Shown: positions 27,502 through 38,101 of the stretch, in pieces
Layout: each line of letters opens with the position of its first letter
Position numbering within the stretch: the first letter of the stretch is position 1
Source: Candidatus Brachybacterium merdigallinarum
GTDB taxonomy: Bacteria > Actinomycetota > Actinomycetes > Actinomycetales > Dermabacteraceae
Assembly: GCA_019115335.1 (NCBI GenBank)
Contig: DXDT01000190.1
Coordinates: forward strand, 1-41,064
Direction of reading: 5' to 3'
Length of the DNA stretch: 41,064 nucleotides
Position numbers and translations under genes: made by a program
Notes under the pieces: generated by a model
What the model saw: the letters and a program-made list of their open reading frames with translations, nothing else
Told to the model about the DNA's origin: nothing
The model's database searches: none

Positions 27502-28911
27502 TCACAGCACGGCGGCTGTGGTCTCTTCCTCACCGAGCTCGCGGATCTGGGCGAGCAGGCGGTCGACCTCCGCGGACTCGGTCTGGAACGGGTCCAGGAT
27601 CTGCACCGGCAGAGTGCCGCTGCGGGTCAGGCGCATCGTGGTCCAGTCGGCGACGTGATCGACACGATGGGCCTGAGCAGCGGTGACGACCTGTCCGCGC
27701 AGGTGGGCCCGCGTGGTAGTGGGCGCGACGGTGCGAGCCCGCTCGATCCTCTGCTCCGGCAGGACGGCCGGGGCCAGGCCCCGCCGCTGCAGCGCCCAGA
27801 ACATGCCGCGATCAGGGTCGATGTCGTGATAGGCGAGATCCAGGCGCTCGATCGCCGGATCGGAGAGGTCGATCCCGCGACGCTCGGCGACCTGTGCGAC
27901 CAGTCGCTCCTTGATGGCCCAGTCCAGATGGGTCGCGGCCCAGCTGCGATCCCCGGTGCGCACCGCGTCCAGGGCACGCTGCCAGGTCTCGAGCGTCTCC
28001 TGCTCGGCGGCGACGCCGGGATCGGCGATCTCCGCGGCGCGGTCCAGCCACTGCTGCTGCACCTCCAGGGCGGTGGTGGTGCCGCCGTCCGCGAGCGGGA
28101 TCGATGCCGCACCGGCCAGATCGCGGGCGATGGCGCGGATCGCGGCGATGTCATCGGCCAGTGCGAGCTCGGGCAGGGAGCGGCCGGACTCGATCAGCCG
28201 CAGCACCAGGTCGGTGGTGGCGAAGCGCAGGTGCGTGGAGACCTCGCTCATCGTCGAATCGCCCACGATCACGTGCAGGCGGCGATAGCGGCTGGGATCC
28301 CCGTGCGGCTCGTCGCGGGTGTTGATGATGGGGCGGGTGCGGGTGGTGGCCGAGGAGACCGCTTCCCACATGTGGTCGCTGCGCCGGGAGAAGACGAAGC
28401 GGGCGCGGCGCTGCCCGGTCTCGTCCTCGTCGTGCACCACTCCCCCGGCACCGGTCACGATCTGCCGGGTGACCAGGAACGGCAGCAGGTACTTCGGCAG
28501 GCGGGTGAACTCGCCGCGACGGTCCACCAGGTAGTTCTCGTGAGAGCCGAAGGCGTTGCCGACCGAGTCGACGTTGTTCTTCAGCAGGTGGATGCGGGCG
28601 TCCTGCCCGTCTGCGGCCAGGGCCTGATTGGCCTGGGCGGTGAGATCCGCGAAGATCCTCTCCCCGGCCCGGTCCTGGGCGACCAGCTCCCACCAGTCAT
28701 CGCACTCGGCACTCGCGTACTCCGGATGGGAGCCGACGTCCAGGTACAGCCGGGCCGCGTTGCGCAGGAAGACGTTCGAGGAGCGTCCCATCGCGACCAC
28801 GGGGCGGAACAGCTCACGGGCGGCGGCCTCGGGCTCGAGCGCGCGGGAGCCGTCGGCCCGCACACACACCAGCCCGAACTCGGTCTCGATCCCTCCGACG
28901 CGGCGGATCAT
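27502..28911 (-). CDS. pafA: Pup--protein ligase
   Basis: MIRRVGGIETEFGLVCV...FLRNAARLYLDVGSHPEYASAECD...LLKNNVDSVGNAFGSHENYLVDR; PafA; 4 nt downstream of pup. Confidence 0.95.
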   Translation of the reverse strand: MIRRVGGIETEFGLVCVRADGSRALEPEAAARELFRPVVAMGRSSNVFLRNAARLYLDVGSHPEYASAECDDWWELVAQDRAGERIFADLTAQANQALAADGQDARIHLLKNNVDSVGNAFGSHENYLVDRRGEFTRLPKYLLPFLVTRQIVTGAGGVVHDEDETGQRRARFVFSRRSDHMWEAVSSATTRTRPIINTRDEPHGDPSRYRRLHVIVGDSTMSEVSTHLRFATTDLVLRLIESGRSLPELALADDIAAIRAIARDLAGAASIPLADGGTTTALEVQQQWLDRAAEIADPGVAAEQETLETWQRALDAVRTGDRSWAATHLDWAIKERLVAQVAERRGIDLSDPAIERLDLAYHDIDPDRGMFWALQRRGLAPAVLPEQRIERARTVAPTTTRAHLRGQVVTAAQAHRVDHVADWTTMRLTRSGTLPVQILDPFQTESAEVDRLLAQIRELGEEETTAAVL

Positions 28912-28915
28912 CGGG

Positions 28916-29104
28916 TCACTGCCCGCCCTTCTGGACGAAGGAGCGCACGAAGGTCTCGGCATTCTCCTCGAGGACCGCATCGATCTCGTCGAGGATCGAG
29001 TCGGAGGACTGTGCGGAGGCGAAGGTCTGCCCGCCGCCGACGGTGGTATCGACGGCCTCGTCGTCCTCGCCGGGGCCGGGCGCGTTCAGGGACTGCTGGG
29101 ACAT
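28916..29104 (-). CDS. pup: Prokaryotic ubiquitin-like protein Pup
   Basis: MSQQSLNAPGPGEDDEAVDTTVGGGQTFASAQSSDSILDEIDAVLEENAETFVRSFVQKGGQ; C-terminal GGQ. Confidence 0.96.
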   Translation of the reverse strand: MSQQSLNAPGPGEDDEAVDTTVGGGQTFASAQSSDSILDEIDAVLEENAETFVRSFVQKGGQ

Positions 29105-29170
29105 GGGGTACTCCATTCTCGGTTCTCAGTGCTCAGGTCGTCGGGGATCAGGGTGCTCCGGGGCGCAGGG

Positions 29171-30865
29171 TCACGGTGCGCCGACGGCGGCCCGCAGCGC
29201 CGCGAGCAGGTCGGGGACATCGGCGGCCGGGTCCACGCCGTGACCGCTGCACCAGGCGGCCGAGCCCAGCAGCGGGTCGGCCAGGCGCAGCCGCGCCCCG
29301 GTCTCCTCCGTGGCCAGGGTCAGCACGTCCCAGCCAGCCGACGGCACCGCGTCCCGGTGCTCGCGGATCAGGGAGCCGCGCAGGAAGGCGCGAGTGCTGG
29401 CAGGGGGTGCGGTGACCGCCTGCTGGACCTCCTGCTCGGTGACCAGGGTGCGCACCGCACCGGCGGCGCGGAGCTTCTCGAACAGGCCCCGGCCGGGGCG
29501 CAGATCCGAGAACTGCAGGTCGATCGCGAACAGGCGGGGATCGGACCAGTCCGCGCCGTGCCGGGCCCGGTAGCTCTCCAGCAGCTTGAGCTTCGCGACC
29601 CATTCGATGCGGTCGGCGGCGAGCATCGGATCCTGCTCGAGCAGGTCCAGCAGCTCGCCCCAGGTCTGGATGACCTGCGCGGTCTCCGGATCCTCGGCAT
29701 CGGCGTGCGGCCTGATCGCCTCGAGATAGGCGCGCTGGATCTGCACGGCGGTCAGTTCGCGCCCGTCACTGAGCGGCACGGTGACCTGCAGGCTCGGATC
29801 GTGGCTGAGGGTGTGCACCGCAGCGACCGGGTCGGCGAGGGTCAGCTCGGGCAGCAGCGTCGTCCCGGTGCGGTTCTCTGCCTCCAGGGCGGCGAGGACC
29901 AGGGAGGTGATGCCGAGCTTGAGGAAGGTGCTCTCCTCGAGCAGGTTGGCGTCCCCGATGATCACGTGCAGGCGCCGGAAGCGGGCGGCGTCGGCATGCG
30001 GCTCGTCACGGGTGTTGACGATGGGGCGGTTCAGCGTGGTCTCCAGGCCCACCTGGGCCTCGAAGAAGTCCGCCCGGGAGGAGATCTGGTACCCGGGCTC
30101 GGTGCCCCGGGTGCCGCGCCCCACTCGCCCCGCTCCCACCAGCACCTGGCGGGAGGTGAAGAAGGGGATCATCGCTGCGCAGACCCGCTCGAAGGGGACA
30201 TCGCGATCCAGCAGATAGTTCTCGTGGGTGCCGTAGGAGGCGCCCTTGCCGTCGGTGTTGTTCTTGTACAGCGCGGCCGACGGGATCCCCTCGGCGGCAT
30301 CCAGCAGCGCCATCGCGCGGCGGGCGATGACCTCGCCGGCGCGGTCGCTGACCACGGCCTCGCGGGCACGGGTGACCTCGGGGGCGGAGTACTCGGGGTG
30401 GGCGTGGTCGACGTACCAGCGGGCACCGTTGGTCAGCACCGCGTTGCCGATCGAGCGCTGCACCGCCCAGGTGAGGATCTCGTCGTCAGAGCCCTCCGGG
30501 GCGATCTCCGCGCCCTGCAGGGGGGCGTCCATGTCGACGCTGGGCAGATGCGCATCCTGCACCGCGTCGGTGAGCTGGCTGGGGTGGGCGGCGGCGCGCT
30601 GGATCTCGAAGCCGCGGGCGTCGCGCAGCGGGGTCTCGTCCCCGTAGTCCCAGCGGACCCGGCGCCCGCGCTCCCCCTCCTGCTCATCGAGCAGGGCGTA
30701 GGCGGCGACCACCAGGTGGGAGAGCATGATCGAACTGCCGGCCCCCGCGCGAGCGCGCTCCTCGAGATCGGCGTGGGCCACCCCGAACTCGGTCTCGATG
30801 CCCATCACCCGCTCGGTGCTCAGGCGCACCGGAGCCCGGCTCGACTGCATGGCGGGGGTGCTCAT
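29171..30865 (-). CDS. dop: Depupylase/deamidase of Pup
   Basis: [16 protein letters not shown]...[23 protein letters not shown]...[22 protein letters not shown]; Dop; ATGA overlap with arc. Confidence 0.95.
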   Translation of the reverse strand: MSTPAMQSSRAPVRLSTERVMGIETEFGVAHADLEERARAGAGSSIMLSHLVVAAYALLDEQEGERGRRVRWDYGDETPLRDARGFEIQRAAAHPSQLTDAVQDAHLPSVDMDAPLQGAEIAPEGSDDEILTWAVQRSIGNAVLTNGARWYVDHAHPEYSAPEVTRAREAVVSDRAGEVIARRAMALLDAAEGIPSAALYKNNTDGKGASYGTHENYLLDRDVPFERVCAAMIPFFTSRQVLVGAGRVGRGTRGTEPGYQISSRADFFEAQVGLETTLNRPIVNTRDEPHADAARFRRLHVIIGDANLLEESTFLKLGITSLVLAALEAENRTGTTLLPELTLADPVAAVHTLSHDPSLQVTVPLSDGRELTAVQIQRAYLEAIRPHADAEDPETAQVIQTWGELLDLLEQDPMLAADRIEWVAKLKLLESYRARHGADWSDPRLFAIDLQFSDLRPGRGLFEKLRAAGAVRTLVTEQEVQQAVTAPPASTRAFLRGSLIREHRDAVPSAGWDVLTLATEETGARLRLADPLLGSAAWCSGHGVDPAADVPDLLAALRAAVGAP

Positions 30866-32427
30866 GCGCTCACCTCCGCGGTCACGGGCTCCTCGAACTG
30901 GCCCTGCAGCGGGATCACCGCGTCCACGCGGCGACCGCGGCGGCCCGAGATCCGCGCCCAGTCCTCCGGGTGCGCGGCCGAGGGCATGTCCTCGTTCTCG
31001 GCGAACTCCGCGCGGATGGCGGCGCGCAGATGCTCGGCGGTGAGCCCCGCCACCCCGGTGGAGAGCTGGTCCTTCACGGCGAACTTCTTGGCCCGGTCCG
31101 TGATGTTGCGAAGGGTGGCGCCGGAGACGAAGTCACGGAAATGCAGCACCTCGGCGGTGCCGTCGGAGTACTCGATGCGCACGAACGCCGACTCCGGGGA
31201 GTCGTCGTAGATCGCGGCCACGGCCAGGTCCAGCAACTCCTCGCGGTCATCGCGCATGGGCACGGCGCCGTCGAGGTACAAGCCCAGGATCTCGCGGCCC
31301 GAGGCGGCGTCCGGGCGCCGCACCCGGATCTTCACGTCCAGCCGGCCGGGGCGCAGGATCGCCGGATCGATCATGTCCTCCCGGTTGGAGGCACCGATCA
31401 CGATCACGTTGTCCAGGCCCTCCACACCGTCGATCTCGGCGAGCAGCTGCGGCACGATCGTGGTCTCGACGTCACTGGACATGCCGGTGCCGCGAGTGCG
31501 GAACAGCGACTCCATCTCGTCGAAGAAGATCACCACCGGGTGCTTCGCGGAGGCCTTCTCGCGGGCACGCTCGAAGACCAGCCGGATCGAGCGCTCGGTC
31601 TCCCCCACGTACTTGTTCAGCAGCTCCGGGCCCTTCACGTTGAGGAAGGCGGAGTGCTGCAGGGCCTCGGCGACGGGCACGCCCCGCGCCTCGGCCGAGC
31701 GCAGCACCAGCTCGTGGGCGACGGCCTTGGCGATCATGGTCTTGCCGCAGCCGGGCGGGCCGTACAGCAGCACGCCCTGGGGCGGGCGCAGCCCGTAGGT
31801 GCGGTAGAGGTCCTGCTGCAGGAACGGCAGCTCGACGGCGTCGCGGATCGCCTCGATCTGCTCGGAGAGCCCTCCGATCTGCTCGAAGGAGACGTTCGGG
31901 ACCTGCTCGAGGATCAGGTCGGTGATCTCGGCGCGGTCGATCTGCTCGAGCACCAGCTGGGCCTTGAGATCCACCAGCACCTGGTCGCCCGGGTGCAGGA
32001 GCACGTCCCCGACCCCGCCGGCGCGGCGCAGCACGCGGTGGTCGTCGGGGGCGACGGCGACCAGCACCCGCGAATCGGGCAGTGCCTCGATCACCGGGAC
32101 CACGTTCCCGGCATCGCTCGCGGGGACCGCCTCGACGGCGGCCAGGGACTCGTTCAGCCGCAGCTCGGTGCCCGGCTGCAGGGCGTCCAGGTCGAGGGAG
32201 GCGGCGGTGGCGACCCGCAGCTTGCGGCCGTTGTGGAGGACGTCGATGGTGGTGCCCTCGGCGCGACGCAGGAAGGTTGCGTACGAGTTGGGCGGATCCC
32301 CGATCCGCTCCAGATCGGACTTCAGCTCGACGATCTGGGCGCGGGCCGAGCGCAGGCTCGCCGTCAGCCGGTCGTTGTGGGCGGCGAGCTGCTCGAGCTC
32401 TGCGGTCATCTCCGCGTAGGTCTTCAT
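30862..32427 (-). CDS. arc: Proteasome-associated ATPase ARC/Mpa
   Basis: N-terminal coiled coil, OB fold, [38 protein letters not shown]; position upstream of dop. Confidence 0.95.
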   Translation of the reverse strand: MKTYAEMTAELEQLAAHNDRLTASLRSARAQIVELKSDLERIGDPPNSYATFLRRAEGTTIDVLHNGRKLRVATAASLDLDALQPGTELRLNESLAAVEAVPASDAGNVVPVIEALPDSRVLVAVAPDDHRVLRRAGGVGDVLLHPGDQVLVDLKAQLVLEQIDRAEITDLILEQVPNVSFEQIGGLSEQIEAIRDAVELPFLQQDLYRTYGLRPPQGVLLYGPPGCGKTMIAKAVAHELVLRSAEARGVPVAEALQHSAFLNVKGPELLNKYVGETERSIRLVFERAREKASAKHPVVIFFDEMESLFRTRGTGMSSDVETTIVPQLLAEIDGVEGLDNVIVIGASNREDMIDPAILRPGRLDVKIRVRRPDAASGREILGLYLDGAVPMRDDREELLDLAVAAIYDDSPESAFVRIEYSDGTAEVLHFRDFVSGATLRNITDRAKKFAVKDQLSTGVAGLTAEHLRAAIRAEFAENEDMPSAAHPEDWARISGRRGRRVDAVIPLQGQFEEPVTAEVSA

Positions 32428-32458
32428 CGTCGGTCTCCTTCCTGCACGTGCCGCGCTG

Positions 32459-33532
32459 CTATCGGTCCCGGCCCTGCCGGATGTCCCGCAGCGCGCGCTT
32501 GAGCTTTCGAGGGGCGACGCCGCGCTCCCCGAGATCCTGCGCCGACCATTCGCTGTCGGTGCCGCCGCCGAAGCCCTCGTTGTCCGGATGGCTCAGCTCC
32601 TCGGCGTCCCGCGATCCGGGGGCGGGCCGGGTGACACGGGTCAGCGCCCGGGTGCCGTGCGCGGCGCGGCGCGCGGTGAGCAGGAAGCCCGTGTGCGCGT
32701 TCATCCGATGCTCCGGCCGCACCGCGAGGCCCTCGAGATGCCAGGGCCGCACGAAGGACTCCCACGCGGAGGGCTCGGTGAACTCCCCATGGTCCCGCAG
32801 AGCCTCGGCCATCCGCGAGAGCTGGGTGACGGTCGCGACATAGGCCAGCAGCACTCCGCCCGAGACCAGCACCTCGGCCGCCGCGTCGACGCACTCCCAG
32901 GGGGCGAGCATGTCCAGGACCACGCGGTCCACCGCGGGCTCCCCCGGGCTGAGGGCCGGGGCGACGTCCTGGAAGTCGCCGACGCTCAGCTGCCAGGTGT
33001 CGACGGGGCCGTCGAAGTAGGTCTCCACGTTCTCCCGGGCGACCTCCGCGAAGTCCTCGCGCCGCTCGATCGAGTGGACGCGGCCCTCGGGGCCCACGGC
33101 ACGCAGCAGCGCGGTGGTCAGGGCGCCGGAGCCCACCCCGGCCTCGAGCACCCGGGCCCCGGGGAAGATGTCCCCCCACATGAGGATCTGCGCGGTGTCC
33201 TTGGGGTAGATGATCGCGGCACCGCGCGGCATGGCCAGCATGTAGTCCGAGTACAGGGGCCGCAGCGCCTGGTAGCGGTTGCCGGCGGTGTCCTCGGCGA
33301 CTGTGCCGTCCTCGGCACCGATCAGGTGGTCGTGGTGGAGCACCCCGCGATGGGTGTGGAACGCTCCCCCGGGCTTCAGGGTGATGGTGTGCAGACGGTT
33401 CTTGGGGTCTGCGAGCTGGACCTTGTCGCCGGCGGCGAAGGGGCCGGTGCGGTCCAGCGAACGGCGGGGAGCGCGCGGCGCGGGGCCGTCCCCCGGGGTG
33501 GGGGCGGTCTCGGGCGTCGGCGTTCCATTCAT
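32459..33532 (-). CDS. trmI: tRNA (adenine(58)-N1)-methyltransferase TrmI
   Basis: [15 protein letters not shown]...[47 protein letters not shown]; start at MNGTPTPE supported by TATGCT-N7-ATG; upstream in-frame ATG at 33544. Confidence 0.88.
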   Translation of the reverse strand: MNGTPTPETAPTPGDGPAPRAPRRSLDRTGPFAAGDKVQLADPKNRLHTITLKPGGAFHTHRGVLHHDHLIGAEDGTVAEDTAGNRYQALRPLYSDYMLAMPRGAAIIYPKDTAQILMWGDIFPGARVLEAGVGSGALTTALLRAVGPEGRVHSIERREDFAEVARENVETYFDGPVDTWQLSVGDFQDVAPALSPGEPAVDRVVLDMLAPWECVDAAAEVLVSGGVLLAYVATVTQLSRMAEALRDHGEFTEPSAWESFVRPWHLEGLAVRPEHRMNAHTGFLLTARRAAHGTRALTRVTRPAPGSRDAEELSHPDNEGFGGGTDSEWSAQDLGERGVAPRKLKRALRDIRQGRDR

Positions 33533-33587
33533 GCGTTCCAGCATATGACGCGAGGTGAGACGGTGGCCCGCCTGTTCACCACGGGCG

Positions 33588-34772
33588 TCACCCGTCGTGG
33601 CGCGGGGCACCTCCCCGCAGCACCTGGTTCAGATCGCTGCTGAGCAGCAGACGCTGCACCGCACCGTCGCTCTCCCGGACCAGGTACGCCGGGAAGGGCT
33701 GGGCCATGATCACGCGGAGCAGCTGCTCCCCCTCGAGGGCGGCGTCGAGCACACCGATCGGTCCGAGCCACCGCGCCACGGCACCGAGCTGCACCTGGTC
33801 GCGCAGCGTCGTCGGCACCGAGGCGGCGGCCTCGGCATCGAGGCGATATCCCCGTCCCACCCCGGCACGGGCGGCATCGGCCGCTCCGCGCGGAGCGGGG
33901 TCCGGGGAGAGGATCAGGAGGTCCTGGAGGTGCCGGGCGAGTTCGGCCGGATCCTCCGGCGCGTCCGGGCCGAGCACGGCGGCCAGCGGCGTCTCGGCGC
34001 GCAGCAGGCGGACCGGCCGGGTGAGCTGTGCAAGGTGCAAATGCTCGACCCGACTGCGCATCCCGGCGTCGCGCAGCGCATGGGAGGCGCCCTGCCAGAG
34101 CATCCCGGCGATCAGCAGCGCCCACAGCAGGGTGATCAGGGTGCCGGTGCCGGCTCCTCCGCTGCGCAGGATGAGCACCAGCGGCGCCGCCACCACGCCG
34201 ACGGCGATCGCCCGGCCGATCCAGCCGGTGATGCGGGTGGCGAGAAGAGGGCGGCGCAGCAGCAGGCCGAGCAGCGACTCCAGCGCGCGACCACCGTCCA
34301 TCGGCAGACCGGGCAGCAGGTTGAACACGGCCAGCGCGATGTTCAGGGTCCCCGAGACGGCCCAGAACGCCGAGGCCGCAGTGCCTTTCTCGGTGAGCGC
34401 CCCGGCCCCGGTGGCCAGGACCGCCAGCACCACGTTGCCCGCGGGACCGGCGAGCGAGATCAGGAGGGAGGGCAGGTGCCCCATGCGCTCGGCCCGGAAC
34501 TGGGTGTGCCCTCCCCACAGGGTCAGGGCGATGTGGTCGACCTTCCCACCGAAGGCCCGGGCGACCAGGGCGTGACCGATCTCGTGGATCAGCACCGAGG
34601 CCATCATGAACAGGGCGACGCCGACAGCCACCAGCACGGAGACGACGGCGGGGATCCGGGGCCCGGCGTACATCGGGAACACCAGCACGGCCAGCACGAG
34701 GATCGTGATCAGCGTGCCGGGGCTGATGCGGATCGGGGGCAGGGACCCGATGCGCAGGGCGGGGGTGGTCAT
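33588..34772 (-). CDS. Site-2 protease (M50) family membrane metalloprotease
   Basis: ASVLIHEIGHALVARAFGGKVDHIALTLWGG (HExxH), NLLPGLPMDGGRAL (NxxPxxPxDG); multiple TM helices. Confidence 0.9.
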   Translation of the reverse strand: MTTPALRIGSLPPIRISPGTLITILVLAVLVFPMYAGPRIPAVVSVLVAVGVALFMMASVLIHEIGHALVARAFGGKVDHIALTLWGGHTQFRAERMGHLPSLLISLAGPAGNVVLAVLATGAGALTEKGTAASAFWAVSGTLNIALAVFNLLPGLPMDGGRALESLLGLLLRRPLLATRITGWIGRAIAVGVVAAPLVLILRSGGAGTGTLITLLWALLIAGMLWQGASHALRDAGMRSRVEHLHLAQLTRPVRLLRAETPLAAVLGPDAPEDPAELARHLQDLLILSPDPAPRGAADAARAGVGRGYRLDAEAAASVPTTLRDQVQLGAVARWLGPIGVLDAALEGEQLLRVIMAQPFPAYLVRESDGAVQRLLLSSDLNQVLRGGAPRHDG

Positions 34773-34861
34773 CGATGGTCTCCTCGAGGCGTGCCGCACA
34801 CCGCGGCACCAGGGAGGATAGCGGTCGGCGCTGTGCGGCGCGGAGAGCCTACGATGGGGTG

Positions 34862-35671
34862 ATGAGTCGAATCGCCATCACAGCGTTCAGCGGCTGGAAC
34901 GACGCGGGCGAGGCGGCGACGGGAGCGATCGAGCATCTCCTGGACGCCTGGCCCTCCCGCCCGGCCGGGAAGGTGGACGCCGAGGACTTCGTCGACCTCC
35001 AGATGTACCGCCCCGAGATCCGCACCACCGAGGCGGGGCTGCGGGAGATCGACTGGCCGGACACCGAGCTGAGGATCCTGACCCCGCCCCGGGGCCCGGA
35101 GATCGTCACCGTGCTGGGTCCGGAGCCGTCGCTGCACTGGAAGCGCTTCTGCGACGAGGTGCTCGAGCAGCTTCAGCTGCTGGACGTCTCCGCGGTGCTG
35201 AGCCTCGGGGCGCTGCTCGCGGACGCCCCCCATTCCCGTCCCCTGCCGGTGGGGAACCAGGTCGAGCCCGGGGCGAGCGAGTCGGTGGGTGAGCGGCCCC
35301 AGTACGAAGGACCGGTGGGAGTGCCCACGATCCTCGCCCGCCGCACCACCAGCGCCGGGCTGCGCACCTCGAGCATCTGGGTGCAGGTGCCCCATTACGT
35401 CTCGCAGAACCCCTCCCCCAAGGCCGTGCTGGCGCTGCTGCGGGAGCTTCAGGACCACATCAGCGCACCGATCCCGATCCAGGAGCTGGCCGAGGACGCC
35501 GCCGCCTGGGAGCGCGGCGTCGACGACCTGGCTCGCACGGACGAGGACGTCGCCGACTACGTGCGTCGGCTGGAGCGGGCGCAGGACGCCGCCGACCTCC
35601 CCGAGGCCTCCGGGGACGCGATCGCCCGGGAGTTCGAGAAGTTCCTGGAACGGCGGCGCGAGGCGGACTGA
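34862..35671 (+). CDS. PAC2 family protein
   Basis: MSRIAITAFSGWNDAGEAATGAIEHLLDAW...; N-terminal FxGWNDAG motif; recalled PAC2 family resemblance. Confidence 0.85.
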   Translation: MSRIAITAFSGWNDAGEAATGAIEHLLDAWPSRPAGKVDAEDFVDLQMYRPEIRTTEAGLREIDWPDTELRILTPPRGPEIVTVLGPEPSLHWKRFCDEVLEQLQLLDVSAVLSLGALLADAPHSRPLPVGNQVEPGASESVGERPQYEGPVGVPTILARRTTSAGLRTSSIWVQVPHYVSQNPSPKAVLALLRELQDHISAPIPIQELAEDAAAWERGVDDLARTDEDVADYVRRLERAQDAADLPEASGDAIAREFEKFLERRREAD

Positions 35672-35675
35672 CCGC

Positions 35676-36968
35676 TCAGGCGGTGAGGTCGATGCCGAAC
35701 AGGGCATCGACGGCGGCGGGGACATCTCCCGGCCCCTCGGCCCCTGCCCCGCTCTCCGCTGCCGCGCCGTCCTCTGCTGACGGCTCGAGATCGGCATCGG
35801 CGGTGCGCACCGTGCGGGCCCAGGCGTCCAGCACCCCGAGGGCGGCCGGGGTGTCCAGGTCGCTGCGCAGCGCCTGCCGCAGCGCGGCCACGACCCGGGG
35901 ATGGGCCCCGCCGAGAGCCGCGGCCTCCCGGTAGTCACGCAACCGCTCGACGGCGCGATCCACCTCGGACTGCGACCATTCCCAGTCCGCACGGTAATGG
36001 TGGGCCATGAGCACCAGGCGGATCACGGCGGGCGCGATGCCCTGATCCAGGAGCTTGTGGATGAACACGAGGTTCCCCAGTGACTTGCTCATCTTCTCGC
36101 CCTCGTGGGCGACCATCCCGGTGTGCGGGTAGACGGTCGCGAAGCCGCGGCCGAGGGCCACCGCATGGGCGGCGCTGAGATCGTGGTGGGGGAAGATCAG
36201 GTCGCTGCCGCCGGTCTGGATGTCGAAGGGCAGGCCCAGGGAACTCTCCGCGATGAACACGCACTCCACGTGCCAGCCGGGGCGGCCGCGACCCAGCACG
36301 CCCGCATCCCAGGCCGGCTCCCCCGGACGCGCGGTGCTCCACAGCAGCGGGTCGAAGGGGTTGCGCTTCCCGGGCCGGCCCGGATCCCCGCCGCGCTCGG
36401 CGAAGACCGCCATCATCTGCTGCTCGCTGTAGCCGGAGACGTCCCCGAGAGCGCCGTCCTGGCCGAGGTCCAGGTACCAGTCATCGCCCTCGGCGTCAGG
36501 AGTCTCGACCTGGTAGGCGCGACCGCGCGCATTCAGGCGCTGGACGACGTCGATGATCCCGTCCATCGACTCGCTGACCGAGGCGTAGGTGTGCGGGGCG
36601 ATGACCCGCAGCGCCTCCATGTCGCGGGCGAACAGCTCGACCTGGGACGCGGCGAGCTCACGCCAGTCCACCTGGTCGCGGTGCGCGCGCTCGAACAGAG
36701 GATCGTCGACATCGGTGATGTTCTGGGCGACCTCGACCTCGAGCCCGGTGTCCAGCAGCGCCCGATGCATCAGATCCGCCGCGTGGTAGGTGGCGGCGTG
36801 CCCGAGATGCGTGGCGTCGTACGGCGTGATCCCGCAGACGTAGAGCCGGGCCCGGCCCGGGATGAGAGGCGTGATCGGGGTCAGGCGTCCGGTCCGCGTG
36901 TCATGCAGGCGCAGGGGGAGTCCCGAGGCCGGGAGCGGAGAGATCGCAGGTGAGGTCCAGGAGTGCAC
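35676..36968 (-). CDS. mshC: Cysteine:1D-myo-inosityl 2-amino-2-deoxy-alpha-D-glucopyranoside ligase (mycothiol biosynthesis)
   Basis: LYVCGITPYDATHLGHAATYHAADLMHRALLDTG...QNITDVDDPLFERA...GWHVECVFIAESSLGLPFDIQTGGSDLIFPHHD...KMSKSLGN; ITPYDATHLGHA distinguishes MshC from CysRS. Confidence 0.93.
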   Translation of the reverse strand: MHSWTSPAISPLPASGLPLRLHDTRTGRLTPITPLIPGRARLYVCGITPYDATHLGHAATYHAADLMHRALLDTGLEVEVAQNITDVDDPLFERAHRDQVDWRELAASQVELFARDMEALRVIAPHTYASVSESMDGIIDVVQRLNARGRAYQVETPDAEGDDWYLDLGQDGALGDVSGYSEQQMMAVFAERGGDPGRPGKRNPFDPLLWSTARPGEPAWDAGVLGRGRPGWHVECVFIAESSLGLPFDIQTGGSDLIFPHHDLSAAHAVALGRGFATVYPHTGMVAHEGEKMSKSLGNLVFIHKLLDQGIAPAVIRLVLMAHHYRADWEWSQSEVDRAVERLRDYREAAALGGAHPRVVAALRQALRSDLDTPAALGVLDAWARTVRTADADLEPSAEDGAAAESGAGAEGPGDVPAAVDALFGIDLTA

Positions 36969-37031
36969 GCCCCGATCATACGGGCCCGCCTCCGTCCCTG
37001 TGGTGGTGAGGGGCGAGCCTCGACCGTGAGG

Positions 37032-37922
37032 TCAGGCACCGGCCAGCGGGTCCAGCACCCCGATGCCGAGCAGGCCCAGCAGCACCAGGCCGGCCACCAC
37101 GCGGTAGATCACGAAGGGTAGGTACGAGCGGTTCTCGATCAGTCGCATGAACCAGACGATCACGGCGTAGCCGACGCCGAAAGCGACCGCTGTGGCCACC
37201 GCGATGGCCAGCAGGGAGGGCTCCCCCGCGACGGCCGCGGCCTCCCGCCCACCGGCGGTGAACAGGGACGGGACCTCCTGAGCGGCCTTGTACAGGCCCG
37301 AGGCGAACACCGCCGGGACCGCCAGCAGGAAGGCATAGCGGGCCGCCGCCTTGCGGGAGTAGCCCATCAGCAGGCCCGCGGTGATGGTGCCGCCGGAGCG
37401 GGAGACCCCGGGGATCAGGGCGAGGGCCTGGGCGAGGCCGTAGAGGATGCCGTCGCGCAGCGAGAGGTCTTTGAGCTCCTTCGGATCCACCTCCTGGGCG
37501 CGGCGCTCGGCAACGCGGTCGGCCAGCCCCAGCAGCAGGCCGAAGACGATCAGCATGATGGCCGTGATGTAGAGGTTGCGCAGGGTGTGATCGATCTGGT
37601 CCTCGAACAGCAGACCCAGCACACCGATCGGGATCGAGCCGATGATCACCAGCCAGCCCATCCGCACATCGGGGTCGGAGTGGGGGATCTTCCCGGCGAG
37701 GGCCCGGAACCACCGGCCGATGATCCGGGAGATGTCCTTCCAGAAGTAGATCAGCACAGCGGTCTCGGTGCCGAGCTGGATGATCGCGGTGAACGCCGCG
37801 CCGGGCTCCTGGCCGGGCATCAGCAGCTCGCCGAACACCCGCACATGGGCGCTCGAGGAGATCGGCAGGAACTCGGTCAGTCCCTGGATGACCCCCAGGA
37901 TGATCGCTTCGAGGAAGGACAC
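37032..37922 (-). CDS. uppP: Undecaprenyl-diphosphate phosphatase
   Basis: [30 protein letters not shown]...[35 protein letters not shown]; BacA/UppP motifs. Confidence 0.95.
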   Translation of the reverse strand: MSFLEAIILGVIQGLTEFLPISSSAHVRVFGELLMPGQEPGAAFTAIIQLGTETAVLIYFWKDISRIIGRWFRALAGKIPHSDPDVRMGWLVIIGSIPIGVLGLLFEDQIDHTLRNLYITAIMLIVFGLLLGLADRVAERRAQEVDPKELKDLSLRDGILYGLAQALALIPGVSRSGGTITAGLLMGYSRKAAARYAFLLAVPAVFASGLYKAAQEVPSLFTAGGREAAAVAGEPSLLAIAVATAVAFGVGYAVIVWFMRLIENRSYLPFVIYRVVAGLVLLGLLGIGVLDPLAGA

Positions 37923-37989
37923 TGGCGCTCCCGAGGAGGATGCGGGCGCTCGCCTCGGCGGGCGCCATGGATTCGGACCCCCTCACGGT

Positions 37990-38022
37990 ACGCGGCGCCG
38001 GGCCGTGGGCCGGGCGCCGCGT
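37990..38022. terminator. Strong GC-rich hairpin upstream of uppP / downstream of the poly-Asp gene
   Basis: acgcggcgcc-g-ggcc-(gtg)-ggcc-g-ggcgccgcgt: 10 bp plus one mismatch plus 4 bp; no U-tract. Confidence 0.45.
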
Positions 38023-38101
38023 GGGGTCAGAGGGTGAAGATGACGTGCACGTTCGTCACAGCCTGCTCATCGCGGTGACGAACGCCTCAGGACGGGGGAG
38101 C

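Noticed and set aside
26356-29415. 1019-aa plus-strand ORF opposite the FKBP, pafA and pup genes
   Set aside because: Spans several unrelated real genes on the other strand; composition typical of spurious antisense frames in GC-rich DNA.
28628-31210. 860-aa plus-strand ORF opposite dop/arc
   Set aside because: Antisense of conserved dop and pafA; no recognisable motif.
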